From CAZEAC01 sp964510065 (GTDB taxonomy: Bacteria; Bdellovibrionota_C; UBA2361; CAIXSY01), in contig CAZEAC010000125.1 in assembly GCA_964510065.1 (NCBI GenBank), positions 1 to 9,198 of the forward strand: a DNA stretch of 9,198 nucleotides, in the 5' to 3' direction. The notes beneath the pieces are model-generated. The model was not told where the DNA came from. It ran no database searches and saw only the letters and a list, made by a program, of their open reading frames with translations. Positions within the stretch are counted from its first letter, which is position 1; each line of letters starts with the position of its first letter. Below, piece by piece: positions 1-7,079 of this stretch. The position numbers and the translations under genes are program-made.

Positions 1-41
1 CACGAACACGCTACCACCCACTTACTCAACACTTTTAAAAA

Positions 42-86
42 GATGATACCTTAGTTCGCATTTAAAAGACGATGATATCTTAGTTC
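42..86. repeat. Pair of 16-bp direct repeats, 29-bp period
   Basis: GATGATACCTTAGTTC (42-57) and GATGATATCTTAGTTC (71-86) match at 15 of 16 positions and start exactly 29 bp apart. Each is preceded by a TTTAAAA stretch (34-40 and 61-67), so the repeated unit is nearly the whole 29 bp. The second copy abuts the TAA stop (89-87) of the minus-strand 270-residue gene, so both copies lie just downstream of the operon. They could be binding sites of a repressor, iteron-like sites, or the scar of a small duplication; two copies cannot decide. I see no GC-rich hairpin followed by a T-run here. I find no gene I can support in bases 1-86. Confidence 0.6.
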
Positions 87-899
87 TTAAAATTGATTGA
101 GGAAGAGCTCAAGTATTGCTCGAGTCTCGCGAATGCGAATTCCGCAAAGCTCGGCACATTCGAGGATTTTCTCGATTGCTTGACGAGAGTCAAGACTTAC
201 AGACTTAGTTCCCAGATCATGCGCCAATTTCAAAACATGCGGGTAGTCTTTTTCGTGCAGCCTTGCACCGACCTGGCGCGATATATCGTGAAGAAAGATC
301 TTACCAATCCAGGCGCGCAGCGCCGGAATCCTAGTCTCTTTAATACCAAAGCGAGCCGCGATTTTAGCATCCATTTCCCCAGCACAATCCGGAGAATTAA
401 CTATCTCGCGTAAAAGTACTCGCCGAAGCTCTCGCTTAGTCGAATCACTAATCTTTGGAAGGCATGATGGGTCACTGCGACTCGAAGGGATGGTCTCTTT
501 ATCTTTGAGCGTCTCGGCAAAGCTATCAACCGCTGCGCGAAGACTTCGAAACGGTACACCAAGCCGCTTCGCCGTACCGCGGATTGCCGCATCGAGAGCA
601 CTTAAATCTTGACCAGCCTCCTCGGCTCGAACTTTTTGAAGCGCAAGTAGTTTTAAGTCGGTAACGAACTTCTGATTTATGTCTTGCGCAGCCAGAGCGT
701 TTTTTGCGTCTATGAGGACCCATGCTCGTAGTGCGGGAAGGCTTTTTTTCTCAAGTCCGAACCGGTGCGCAATCAGCGCTCCAGCTGCTTCTAGATCGAG
801 CAAATGCTCACTAAACTGCGCCGCAACAAATTCTCGGCGCACACGCCCTGTTTTTGCAACATCCGACTGTACCACTCGCAAAGTATATAGGGCGAACAA
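87..899 (-). CDS. Hypothetical protein with internal duplication and HTH-like segments
   Basis: A 270-residue, mostly helical, soluble protein that I do not recognise; no signal peptide or membrane segment is visible. It is an internal duplication: residues about 21-127 align with about 156-266. The clearest match is IAHRFGLEKKSLPALRAW (43-60) against IAARFGIKETRIPALRAW (180-197). Each half ends with a second, weaker version of the same pattern (AKRLGVPFRSLRAAVDSF, 110-127; AELCGIRIRETRAILELF, 249-266), giving four similar segments. The pattern IA.RFGI followed by a short gap and PALRAW resembles a helix-turn-helix, so DNA binding is a reasonable inference, not proven. It lies 28 bases after the stop of the giant gene on the same strand, so the two are probably one transcript. 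The start is uncertain: the first possible codon is TTG (899-897), with GTG at 875-873 as alternative. Neither has a good Shine-Dalgarno, which suggests translation coupled to the upstream gene. Confidence 0.8.
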   Translation of the reverse strand: MFALYTLRVVQSDVAKTGRVRREFVAAQFSEHLLDLEAAGALIAHRFGLEKKSLPALRAWVLIDAKNALAAQDINQKFVTDLKLLALQKVRAEEAGQDLSALDAAIRGTAKRLGVPFRSLRAAVDSFAETLKDKETIPSSRSDPSCLPKISDSTKRELRRVLLREIVNSPDCAGEMDAKIAARFGIKETRIPALRAWIGKIFLHDISRQVGARLHEKDYPHVLKLAHDLGTKSVSLDSRQAIEKILECAELCGIRIRETRAILELFLNQF

Positions 900-927
900 A
901 TGTTACTCAAGGTGAATGGCGATAAGG

Positions 928-3900
928 CTACTTCCCTAATCTAATTGCCTTAATTACCGGGACATCCTGTCGAAGCAGCGCAGCAACGCGGCACTTTTCG
1001 TCGACGGCTTCGTTAAAATACCTGATGCTCTCTTCTAGCGATCCACGTTCAACGACACATTCGCCAGCCGTACAGTGCCGGATAAAGATGCGGCTCGAGC
1101 TTGCGTTAACTGAAAAGTCAGCGCTTACCGGTCTACGCTGAGTTTCGAAGCTGCGACGTACCACGTCTGCCATAAAAGATCGGATTGGAAGGAGCGCCGG
1201 ACCACCGCGCACCGACTCCGACCATTTAGTGATAAACGCAAATGCTGAATAAAAAGGACTTCCTCCCGGAGAACGGTAGCGGACGGGGGCAAAACCGCGC
1301 ATATGCCTGGATCCGAGAAATGCCTCACCAATAAGATCTGCCAGGGACTCGGGCTTGCATCCGACAATTTTTCCAACATGCCCAGCTAACGTATTGGCAG
1401 CAAGCTGGGTAAGCCGTGCCACCTTCATCGCATGCTCCGGCGCACCACTAGAAAGCGGGTGTTGGCCGTGTGTCGCGACAAGCTTCATTAACGCGATGTC
1501 CATATAGTCGCGTCGTCCGAGCGCTTGATGTAAGATTGCCTGTGAGTCAAGTCCCTCCCTTTGACCAAGTGAGTTTTTTAGCACGATTGCGCGATCGGCG
1601 ATTGGCAGCCTAAGAAACATTTTCGTCCGCTCGGGAGTCAATTCCCCGTCGAAGTCCGCCGAGATGATATGAATTTTCTGCTTTAATTTGGGGAGAACAT
1701 CTTCGACCATTCTTCCAATAAAACGGCAACCAAGCGCGTTTACTCGGGCGCGGCAGATCTTTTCCCGGTCGCCGCCTGCTCCTTCAAAAGCATATATATT
1801 TTCTCGCTTCACGCCGCGCGCGAGATAGTAGGGAATTTCAAGGCACTCCGGGCCCGCGAGATGCGCAACGACAATCTCGTGCGCAGGGACTTCGAGCAGG
1901 TCCATGTATTGCTCTAAGAAGCCGTCGAGATCTTCTTCGCGCCAGGTATTCTTCACTGGATTATTGTACGCGCCGAAGAGGTCCCTGTGAGAACTAGTAA
2001 ATAGCTCCTGATCATTAATTACCGGAGCGAGTATCTCACCGGCCTCAACGAGATGGCCTATGATATCCTTAATTGAGGATGTTGCACGCATGCTCGTTTT
2101 GCTGCGTCCCCGCGAGATGAAATATTGATACGCTTGAATGTTGGCAAGGCGCCTGCTATTAGTCGCCTCGTATATAGTGCCTCGATCTAATATTTGACGG
2201 GCCGCCGGACTTTTTACCTCTTCCAATACCTGCTTGTTGAGTCTTGGATCGAGAATCCACACGACCACCTTCTCTTTTGCAAAGCGTGCATTTGCAGCAA
2301 AGAGGAGGCGTATTGCGCGGCCGACATTTTGAAGCACCTGCGAGTCCAGCGGCGAAAAATCCAGGAAAATAATATGCGAGACCGCGCGGCAATCCGAGCC
2401 TGTTCCGACTGCTTCCGATTGCGCAATGACACAGCGAAAATTGGGATCGTTTTCAAATTCACGAAGCCGTTTCGCGCGATAAGAAATACCCATCGCGCCG
2501 CTTAAAAGCTCGGTGCCGAAAGCTCGAAGCTCGAGATCCTCGATGAGCAATTTTGGGAGATGCAGCCGGTTCCCGAATATAAGGACTTTTTCGTCGCTCT
2601 TTAAGGCTGGAATGGCGATCTTTTTTGCGGCGTCAACGCGAGCGAGTGGCGGGGATGCGCCGACTTTTTCCGGATGGTGCAAAAGCTGGCGTAACATTAG
2701 CCGCTGCCGATTTCGCTTCGTGCCGTGTTTTCTTCCGGTCAGTTTCGCATCAATTGCGTCAAAGTTTGTCGCAAGATCAACATAATAACAGCTGTGTTCG
2801 ATTGAAAGTTCATGAGCTTCCCGCATGTATTTCAATCGAGGAATCAGCGGTCGTCCCTTGGCGAGCTGCTGTTCGTAGCTAAGTTCGGATTTCGGATCGA
2901 AGTAGCCCGCCAGATCGCTAATCGCGTAAATTGTTGAGTGCGCGAGCAACAGCTCTCGGATCATCCTGGGATTTTCTTGAAATTCTCTTGAAAGTGCGAC
3001 GACATCAGGGAATTTTTCAGGAATTGCCAAATGCAGCAGCGTTGCAATACGGGCCGGCCTGTGCTGCACCGGCGTGGCAGACGCGATCACCGTGTTTCTC
3101 GCTGAGAGACCTTGTACTGCCTTTGACCTGCCGCTTTGGTAGTTGTCGAGGTACTGAGCTTCATCAAGCATGCGGGTTATTCCGCCTTGAGACCAGCGCT
3201 GAAGCTCGGCATAATGATCCGGCGCCTTCGCCATCATAATTCGTAATGTGTCATAGCCCACAACGATGTAGCGGTGTTGTTCTAGAAATTGTTTAAACTC
3301 ATCGATGTTACTTCTGATCCATTCGATGGAAAGTTCGCCTATAGCTACTTTTCCTCCGAGAATCTCACGTATCTTTGTGACCGTGTCCGGAACGCTTCCC
3401 GACTTTGTGCACCAAAGATTGTGCGCTGCGCCGACTTTTTCACAATATGCCACGCCGGTAATTGTTTTCCCGCAGCCCGCGTCATAGACAAAGAAAGGTT
3501 TATCAAAATACAGTGCCCCGACGACCCCTTCGCGTTGTTCGGGAAGTAATGTCTGGCATAAGGTCGGGGGATCTTTGAAGTCACGTACCTTCTCAAGAAG
3601 TGTAATGAGGTCAGGGCACACTTTGGAGAGCATTTTATTAAGCATGACCTTCGTGCTTTCGCTTGGAGCTTCAGCAACATACCTCTCGTAATTTTTGAGC
3701 TCGGCAATCAACTCAGAAACATTGCTGTCAGCCGCGCGGTAGCAGAGCTGCTTTAGAAGGTCGGTAAATCGGCGCTTGTACAAATCGTTGTAACTAATCT
3801 TGATCCCGCGCTCCTCGCTTGCGGAAGCGAGATCGCAAATTACTTCGAGCGGCGAATAGGACTTGGAAAGTGGTCCACTGCGCTCAAAATATTCGTCTCG

Positions 3901-6795
3901 CGCCTTGATGATCCTCTCGTCATAGTCGCGGTAGGCACCAGGAGTTTCTCTTTCAAGGCCAAGCGAGCAAAGAGCAAAGAAGAGGACTTCGGGGGCGAGG
4001 TCATTCATGGCGGCGAGTTTTATTACCCGCTCCTCGGCTGTTTCTGTAGCTTGTTTTGCCCGGTCCGGTAAAATTGCTTCGTCGCTGATTTTTGCTCTCG
4101 CACTGTTGCAGAGGAGCTTAACGAGACCTTTCTCGTCTGCAGCAAGCCCGAGACTTTTGCAGATCCGGAGCGCAGAATTAACCAGTGCAACGCCATTGAC
4201 CCAACGTGTACCACTTTCATCGCAAAAGTACTTTCCTCTGAAATTTTTCATGAGTTTCCTGGGGATCCCACCCCACTGCTGCACACAAGCTTCTTGTAGT
4301 GCTTCGAGAATATTTGGCTCGGCAAAGAGCATTAAGGAGGTTCCGTATTCAGGAGTGCTTTGCCACGTGTTCATCGCTCTAATCTGCGCGTGGGCAACGT
4401 GGTTGTCGGACTGGAACTTCCTTAAATACTCTGCATTGCTTGAAGGATCGCCGTGGCAAATAAATGACATTGTGGCAAGTAGCTCGACTGGAGATTTTGT
4501 GGATTTTTTGGAAGCGGTGAGGCCCCAGCGTTCGAGGTTTTTATTTTCGCGGTAGTTCTCGAATCTAGCGGCCACCGCTAAAAAATGTCCGAAGTTTTCG
4601 AAGAGAACTCGACCTTCTGCATTGACGAAACGAAGCTGTGCCAGCGAGGATGTTCGGGCCTCCGTGCCGTCTCCATTGAGGAGACCTTTCTCGATCAAAT
4701 TGTTGAAGATCTGAACAAAGAGTTCTGAGCATCGCGAGTCGTGGAGAACAGCATTGCAGAGTTCGTCGAGTGCCGGATGGTGCACGCTCTGCTCACCTTT
4801 CTCCGCTTTACGAAGGGCGTCTGGTCGAATGTCGAACCAGAGACTGGCTGGAGTCGCGTTGCGGCGGATTTCAAGATCGTGCCTCGAAAGTACCGGCGCG
4901 ACTACTTCGGGCGTCTTTCCGTTCTGAAGAACGGAAACAAGAGTAGGTTCATCTAGAAAATGTGCTGCGCATTCGCGGACAAGGAACTCTCCGCTCACGC
5001 AGTTCTTTCCAGCTTCATCGCAGAACGTGGTTGCTTTGAACGGCGCTTCGCTCACGATTGTATCGGGAATACCGCCGAAGAGCAGATAGCAAGCTTCTTG
5101 AAGTGCGCTCATTTTCTGCGCCAGAGTCATCTCACCTTGTACGTCGTTGAGGGAGCTAAGTTGAGCGGTGTGTGGCCTGCGATTTGTCTGCTTATATTCG
5201 GAAAGAAGTCTTACCCGTACGTCATAACTGTCTCGATAGAGATAGTTCACCAAAGTTCCGAAAGGAGTCACCCCTTCCCAATTAATCGGGTGGCCGTTGT
5301 CGTTTTTGCCCACGATCGCCTGTTGCTCATCGATAAAACTGTGATAACGCGCAGCAGTAGAAAATACCTGTGCAAGACTTTCAAAAATTATTCGACCTTT
5401 TGAATCGACAAATTTTATGTCTGCATGCGTTGTGGTGAGGGCTCTGTGCTGGTCCGTGAGCAGCCCCATTTCGTAAATCGACCGTGTAATAACTTCGAAG
5501 ATTTTTTTTACCTTCAGATGGTACGGGGTTCCATACGGNNNNNNNNNNTTTCTAGTGCGGATATGCTCGGCCGCACTGGGAATTAGGAGCTTAAGCAGAG
5601 ATTCGACCGCGGGAATAAGAACTGTTTTCTCGTTTGCGCCCGCTCTGCGGAATTCGCGTTCAAGGGCGCGGGAGGGGTTGTCGTTCTTTCGATAATAAAC
5701 AATAGCGAGTTCGCGATGGCGAAGTGAAATCGCATGAGTTTCCTTGTGAGGCTCTTTTTGTTGCTCCGGTGCAAGTGGCCATATATTGCGAACTTCGGGA
5801 TGTCCTGCGTTGGTTGCGTGCTTGATATAGGTGCTTAATGCGCTTCCATCTGTCTCAATCCCCTGTTGTTGAGGAACCCGAGCCCGCGAAAGCATTAAAA
5901 GAAGTCTATTTCCGCTGATAGTTTTGCGGCCGAATATTCTCTTTCCACTCGGCTCGGCGAAGTTCATTTTTGTAAATTCTTGAGGGATATGGTCCGGAAT
6001 CTTGCCATAGATCTGCATGCAAGCTTCAGCGATTGCGCGCGCAGCGAAAAGCGCCCTCTCTTCTGGTTTGAAGTCACTACTCAGACTACTGAGGTGCAAA
6101 AATGGGTGCCTACCGTGAGCGCCAAAGGCACCAAGCGCGGCTTCGATCGCCTTTTCATTCTCGGCATCTCCCGGATCTGCCGCCAAAGTCGAGTAAAGTA
6201 GGTTCAGCGGACCGTCCCAATCGCCGAGAAGCTCGGCCTTTCCTACCGGCGCTATTTTTCGTTCTTGGTAGTTCACATATTTTTCATAGCGCCACGCGGT
6301 GGTGAGAAGATGGCCAAAATTTTCAAAAATGACCCGACCTTCTTTATCCACAAACCTCAGATTGTGAAAGGAGCAGGTACGGAGCCCGGGGAAATCTTCC
6401 TTTTTGGAATATAGATCGAGGTACGCGAAGACGAGGTCCTTTAGTCGTGACGCTTGGTCGGCCCCATGAAGGCTCATGTACATGCGCGCGGGATGATTAC
6501 CTTCCTTTATCGCGCGCTCGAAGAATTCTTGAGAAGAGTACAGTCGGTCGCTAAGGATCTGATCTACAAGTGGGTGATGAAATGTACGCTCGTCTTTATT
6601 GGCAAGACGATGTGGACCTTTCATAATGACTTCCCAGGGATTAGTGTTCGCTGAGGAAGCGAGAAAGTTATGTCTTGCCGAATTGCGTATCCCGGCGAAC
6701 TTATCGAAGGCCTGATCTAACTTTTCGTCGAGCGTGGATCGCATCGGAGCAGAAGTCTTATCAGTGCCATTTTTGGGTTTGACGGAAAGAGACAC
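928..6795 (-). CDS. Giant SNF2-type helicase with triplicated N-terminal module and methyltransferase-like C-terminus
   Basis: A 1955-residue protein, far longer than usual bacterial SNF2 ATPases. Residues 52-905 hold three diverged copies of an unrecognised module (see the repeat entry). Residues about 1080-1500 form an SF2/SNF2 ATPase: LLPEQREGV with Q1087 before the P-loop, Walker A DAGCGKT (1105-1111), YIVVGYDTLR (1177-1186) like the SNF2 'SYETLR' segment, Walker B LDEAQ (1210-1214), motif III SATP (1239-1242), KVLIFGN (1403-1409), AVGTGSDC (1462-1469) and motif VI QNVGRAIR (1489-1496). SNF2 proteins use ATP to translocate on or remodel duplex DNA; that activity is inferred here. Residues about 1636-1860 look like a Rossmann methyltransferase-like fold: HLAGPECLEIPYYLARG (1645-1661), NIYAFEG (1666-1672), then IHIISADFDGEL (1708-1719). 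The GTG start is supported by GAGG five bases upstream, and an in-frame stop precedes it. Four residues (416-419) are unknown because of Ns. There is no signal peptide or membrane segment. The biological role is unknown. Confidence 0.93.
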   Translation of the reverse strand: MSLSVKPKNGTDKTSAPMRSTLDEKLDQAFDKFAGIRNSARHNFLASSANTNPWEVIMKGPHRLANKDERTFHHPLVDQILSDRLYSSQEFFERAIKEGNHPARMYMSLHGADQASRLKDLVFAYLDLYSKKEDFPGLRTCSFHNLRFVDKEGRVIFENFGHLLTTAWRYEKYVNYQERKIAPVGKAELLGDWDGPLNLLYSTLAADPGDAENEKAIEAALGAFGAHGRHPFLHLSSLSSDFKPEERALFAARAIAEACMQIYGKIPDHIPQEFTKMNFAEPSGKRIFGRKTISGNRLLLMLSRARVPQQQGIETDGSALSTYIKHATNAGHPEVRNIWPLAPEQQKEPHKETHAISLRHRELAIVYYRKNDNPSRALEREFRRAGANEKTVLIPAVESLLKLLIPSAAEHIRTRXXXXPYGTPYHLKVKKIFEVITRSIYEMGLLTDQHRALTTTHADIKFVDSKGRIIFESLAQVFSTAARYHSFIDEQQAIVGKNDNGHPINWEGVTPFGTLVNYLYRDSYDVRVRLLSEYKQTNRRPHTAQLSSLNDVQGEMTLAQKMSALQEACYLLFGGIPDTIVSEAPFKATTFCDEAGKNCVSGEFLVRECAAHFLDEPTLVSVLQNGKTPEVVAPVLSRHDLEIRRNATPASLWFDIRPDALRKAEKGEQSVHHPALDELCNAVLHDSRCSELFVQIFNNLIEKGLLNGDGTEARTSSLAQLRFVNAEGRVLFENFGHFLAVAARFENYRENKNLERWGLTASKKSTKSPVELLATMSFICHGDPSSNAEYLRKFQSDNHVAHAQIRAMNTWQSTPEYGTSLMLFAEPNILEALQEACVQQWGGIPRKLMKNFRGKYFCDESGTRWVNGVALVNSALRICKSLGLAADEKGLVKLLCNSARAKISDEAILPDRAKQATETAEERVIKLAAMNDLAPEVLFFALCSLGLERETPGAYRDYDERIIKARDEYFERSGPLSKSYSPLEVICDLASASEERGIKISYNDLYKRRFTDLLKQLCYRAADSNVSELIAELKNYERYVAEAPSESTKVMLNKMLSKVCPDLITLLEKVRDFKDPPTLCQTLLPEQREGVVGALYFDKPFFVYDAGCGKTITGVAYCEKVGAAHNLWCTKSGSVPDTVTKIREILGGKVAIGELSIEWIRSNIDEFKQFLEQHRYIVVGYDTLRIMMAKAPDHYAELQRWSQGGITRMLDEAQYLDNYQSGRSKAVQGLSARNTVIASATPVQHRPARIATLLHLAIPEKFPDVVALSREFQENPRMIRELLLAHSTIYAISDLAGYFDPKSELSYEQQLAKGRPLIPRLKYMREAHELSIEHSCYYVDLATNFDAIDAKLTGRKHGTKRNRQRLMLRQLLHHPEKVGASPPLARVDAAKKIAIPALKSDEKVLIFGNRLHLPKLLIEDLELRAFGTELLSGAMGISYRAKRLREFENDPNFRCVIAQSEAVGTGSDCRAVSHIIFLDFSPLDSQVLQNVGRAIRLLFAANARFAKEKVVVWILDPRLNKQVLEEVKSPAARQILDRGTIYEATNSRRLANIQAYQYFISRGRSKTSMRATSSIKDIIGHLVEAGEILAPVINDQELFTSSHRDLFGAYNNPVKNTWREEDLDGFLEQYMDLLEVPAHEIVVAHLAGPECLEIPYYLARGVKRENIYAFEGAGGDREKICRARVNALGCRFIGRMVEDVLPKLKQKIHIISADFDGELTPERTKMFLRLPIADRAIVLKNSLGQREGLDSQAILHQALGRRDYMDIALMKLVATHGQHPLSSGAPEHAMKVARLTQLAANTLAGHVGKIVGCKPESLADLIGEAFLGSRHMRGFAPVRYRSPGGSPFYSAFAFITKWSESVRGGPALLPIRSFMADVVRRSFETQRRPVSADFSVNASSSRIFIRHCTAGECVVERGSLEESIRYFNEAVDEKCRVAALLRQDVPVIKAIRLGK
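4081..6642 (-). repeat. Three diverged tandem copies of an unknown protein module
   Basis: Within the giant protein, residues about 52-305, 365-640 and 650-905 repeat the same order of landmarks. Landmark one: FVDKEGRVIFENFGHLL (148-164), FVDSKGRIIFESLAQVF (462-478), FVNAEGRVLFENFGHFL (723-739), each followed by an A.R(Y/F) helix. Landmark two, about 70-110 residues on: AIAEACMQIYGKIPDHI (254-270), ALQEACYLLFGGIPDTI (564-580), ALQEACVQQWGGIPRKL (832-848). Landmark three, shortly after: NFAEPSGKRI, TFCDEAGKNC, YFCDESGTRW. Spacing between copies is about 314 and 261 residues. Copies two and three are more alike than either is to copy one. They are too diverged to be a recent DNA-level duplication, so the triplication is old and presumably functional, for example as a repeated binding surface. 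I do not know a named family with this pattern. Confidence 0.85.
5539..5548. other. Assembly gap (10 Ns) inside the giant gene
   Basis: Ten Ns interrupt the coding sequence at residues 416-419, in the second copy of the N-terminal module. Coherent protein continues in the same frame on both sides (IRTR before, PYGTPYHLK after), so the gene is probably intact. A fixed ten-N run usually stands for a gap of unknown length. Aligned with copy one, the second copy is about ten residues short between its PAVESLL and LKVKKIF segments, so somewhat more than four residues may be missing. Confidence 0.9.
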
Positions 6796-6800
6796 GAAAT

Positions 6801-6804
6801 CCTC
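6801..6804 (-). promoter_or_regulatory. Ribosome binding site of the giant gene
   Basis: On the minus strand the sequence reads CAGAGGATTTC followed by GTG (6795-6793). GAGG sits five bases before the start codon, a good Shine-Dalgarno match at normal spacing. It decides the GTG start over the next in-frame candidate, the ATG at codon 18, which has no such match. The frame is closed by a TAA a little further upstream. Confidence 0.75.
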
Positions 6805-6855
6805 TGAACTGCAAAAAAAGCAATTTATTCAAATAGATGTTATGGTCTACGCAGA

Positions 6856-6879
6856 GCCTAACGTAGCTGAATCGTAGGC
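6856..6879. promoter_or_regulatory. Inverted repeat upstream of the giant gene, candidate operator or leader hairpin
   Basis: GCCTA-A-CG (6856-6863) is complementary to CGTAGGC (6873-6879): seven base pairs with one bulged A and a nine-base centre. It lies about 60 bases upstream of the GTG start. No T-run follows on either strand, so it is not a classic terminator. It could be a repressor site or a hairpin in the 5' leader; both are inference. Confidence 0.35.
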
Positions 6880-6900
6880 GGTCTATTTAGAATGATTTAA

Positions 6901-6914
6901 GCAACTTAAGTTGC
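6901..6914. promoter_or_regulatory. Perfect 14-bp palindrome, candidate operator
   Basis: GCAACTTAAGTTGC equals its own reverse complement over all 14 bases. It lies 106 bp upstream of the giant gene's start, in the divergent region shared with the tRNA. A perfect palindrome with no spacer forms a poor hairpin but suits a dimeric DNA-binding protein. No promoter for the giant gene could be recognised with confidence next to it, so its role remains open. Confidence 0.4.
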
Positions 6915-7015
6915 ATGGCTCCCTTCGTGCGCCTTTGATTCTACAGTCAGACTTCATACGGAAAGCTCCATCGAAGGGCAGCTCAAAAGAATTTGAAGCC
7001 AAAAATGATCGTGGT

Positions 7016-7044
7016 TTGCCTTTTGGAAAAAACTCGTGCAAAAT
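7016..7044 (+). promoter_or_regulatory. Predicted sigma-70 promoter for tRNA-Gln
   Basis: TTGCCT (7016-7021, four of six matches to TTGACA) and CAAAAT (7039-7044, four of six to TATAAT) are separated by exactly 17 bases. Transcription would start near 7051, about 30 bases before the mature tRNA. A small perfect inverted repeat, GACTG-TT-CAGTC (7047-7058), covers the expected start site. The promoter may also serve the TPR gene, because no terminator is seen after the tRNA. Confidence 0.4.
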
Positions 7045-7079
7045 TAGACTGTTCAGTCAGTAAAAAGACGATTTTTTAT

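Noticed and set aside
1..33. Start of another minus-strand gene at the left edge (TTG or GTG near 29-33)
   Set aside because: Only about ten codons are visible, with no ribosome binding site, so it cannot be told from chance.
42..86. Start of a CRISPR array
   Set aside because: Two AT-rich copies with a 29-bp period leave only 13 bases between repeats, too short for spacers, and no cas gene is near.
93..413. 106-codon open frame on the plus strand
   Set aside because: Antisense to the 270-residue gene, whose internal duplication shows that the minus strand is the coding one.
4007..4555. 182-codon open frame on the plus strand
   Set aside because: It lies entirely antisense to the giant gene, whose protein shows repeat structure through this stretch (third module). 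The plus-strand translation is serine- and leucine-rich without a motif, as expected for a shadow frame.
4960..5403. 147-codon open frame on the plus strand
   Set aside because: Antisense to the second module of the giant protein, with no ribosome binding site or recognisable domain.
928..6795. Naming the operon as a known defence system (BREX, DISARM, type I restriction)
   Set aside because: The helicase and methyltransferase-like parts recall such systems, but their marker proteins are absent: no nuclease, specificity subunit, PglZ or DrmB-like gene in the window. The label would be a guess.
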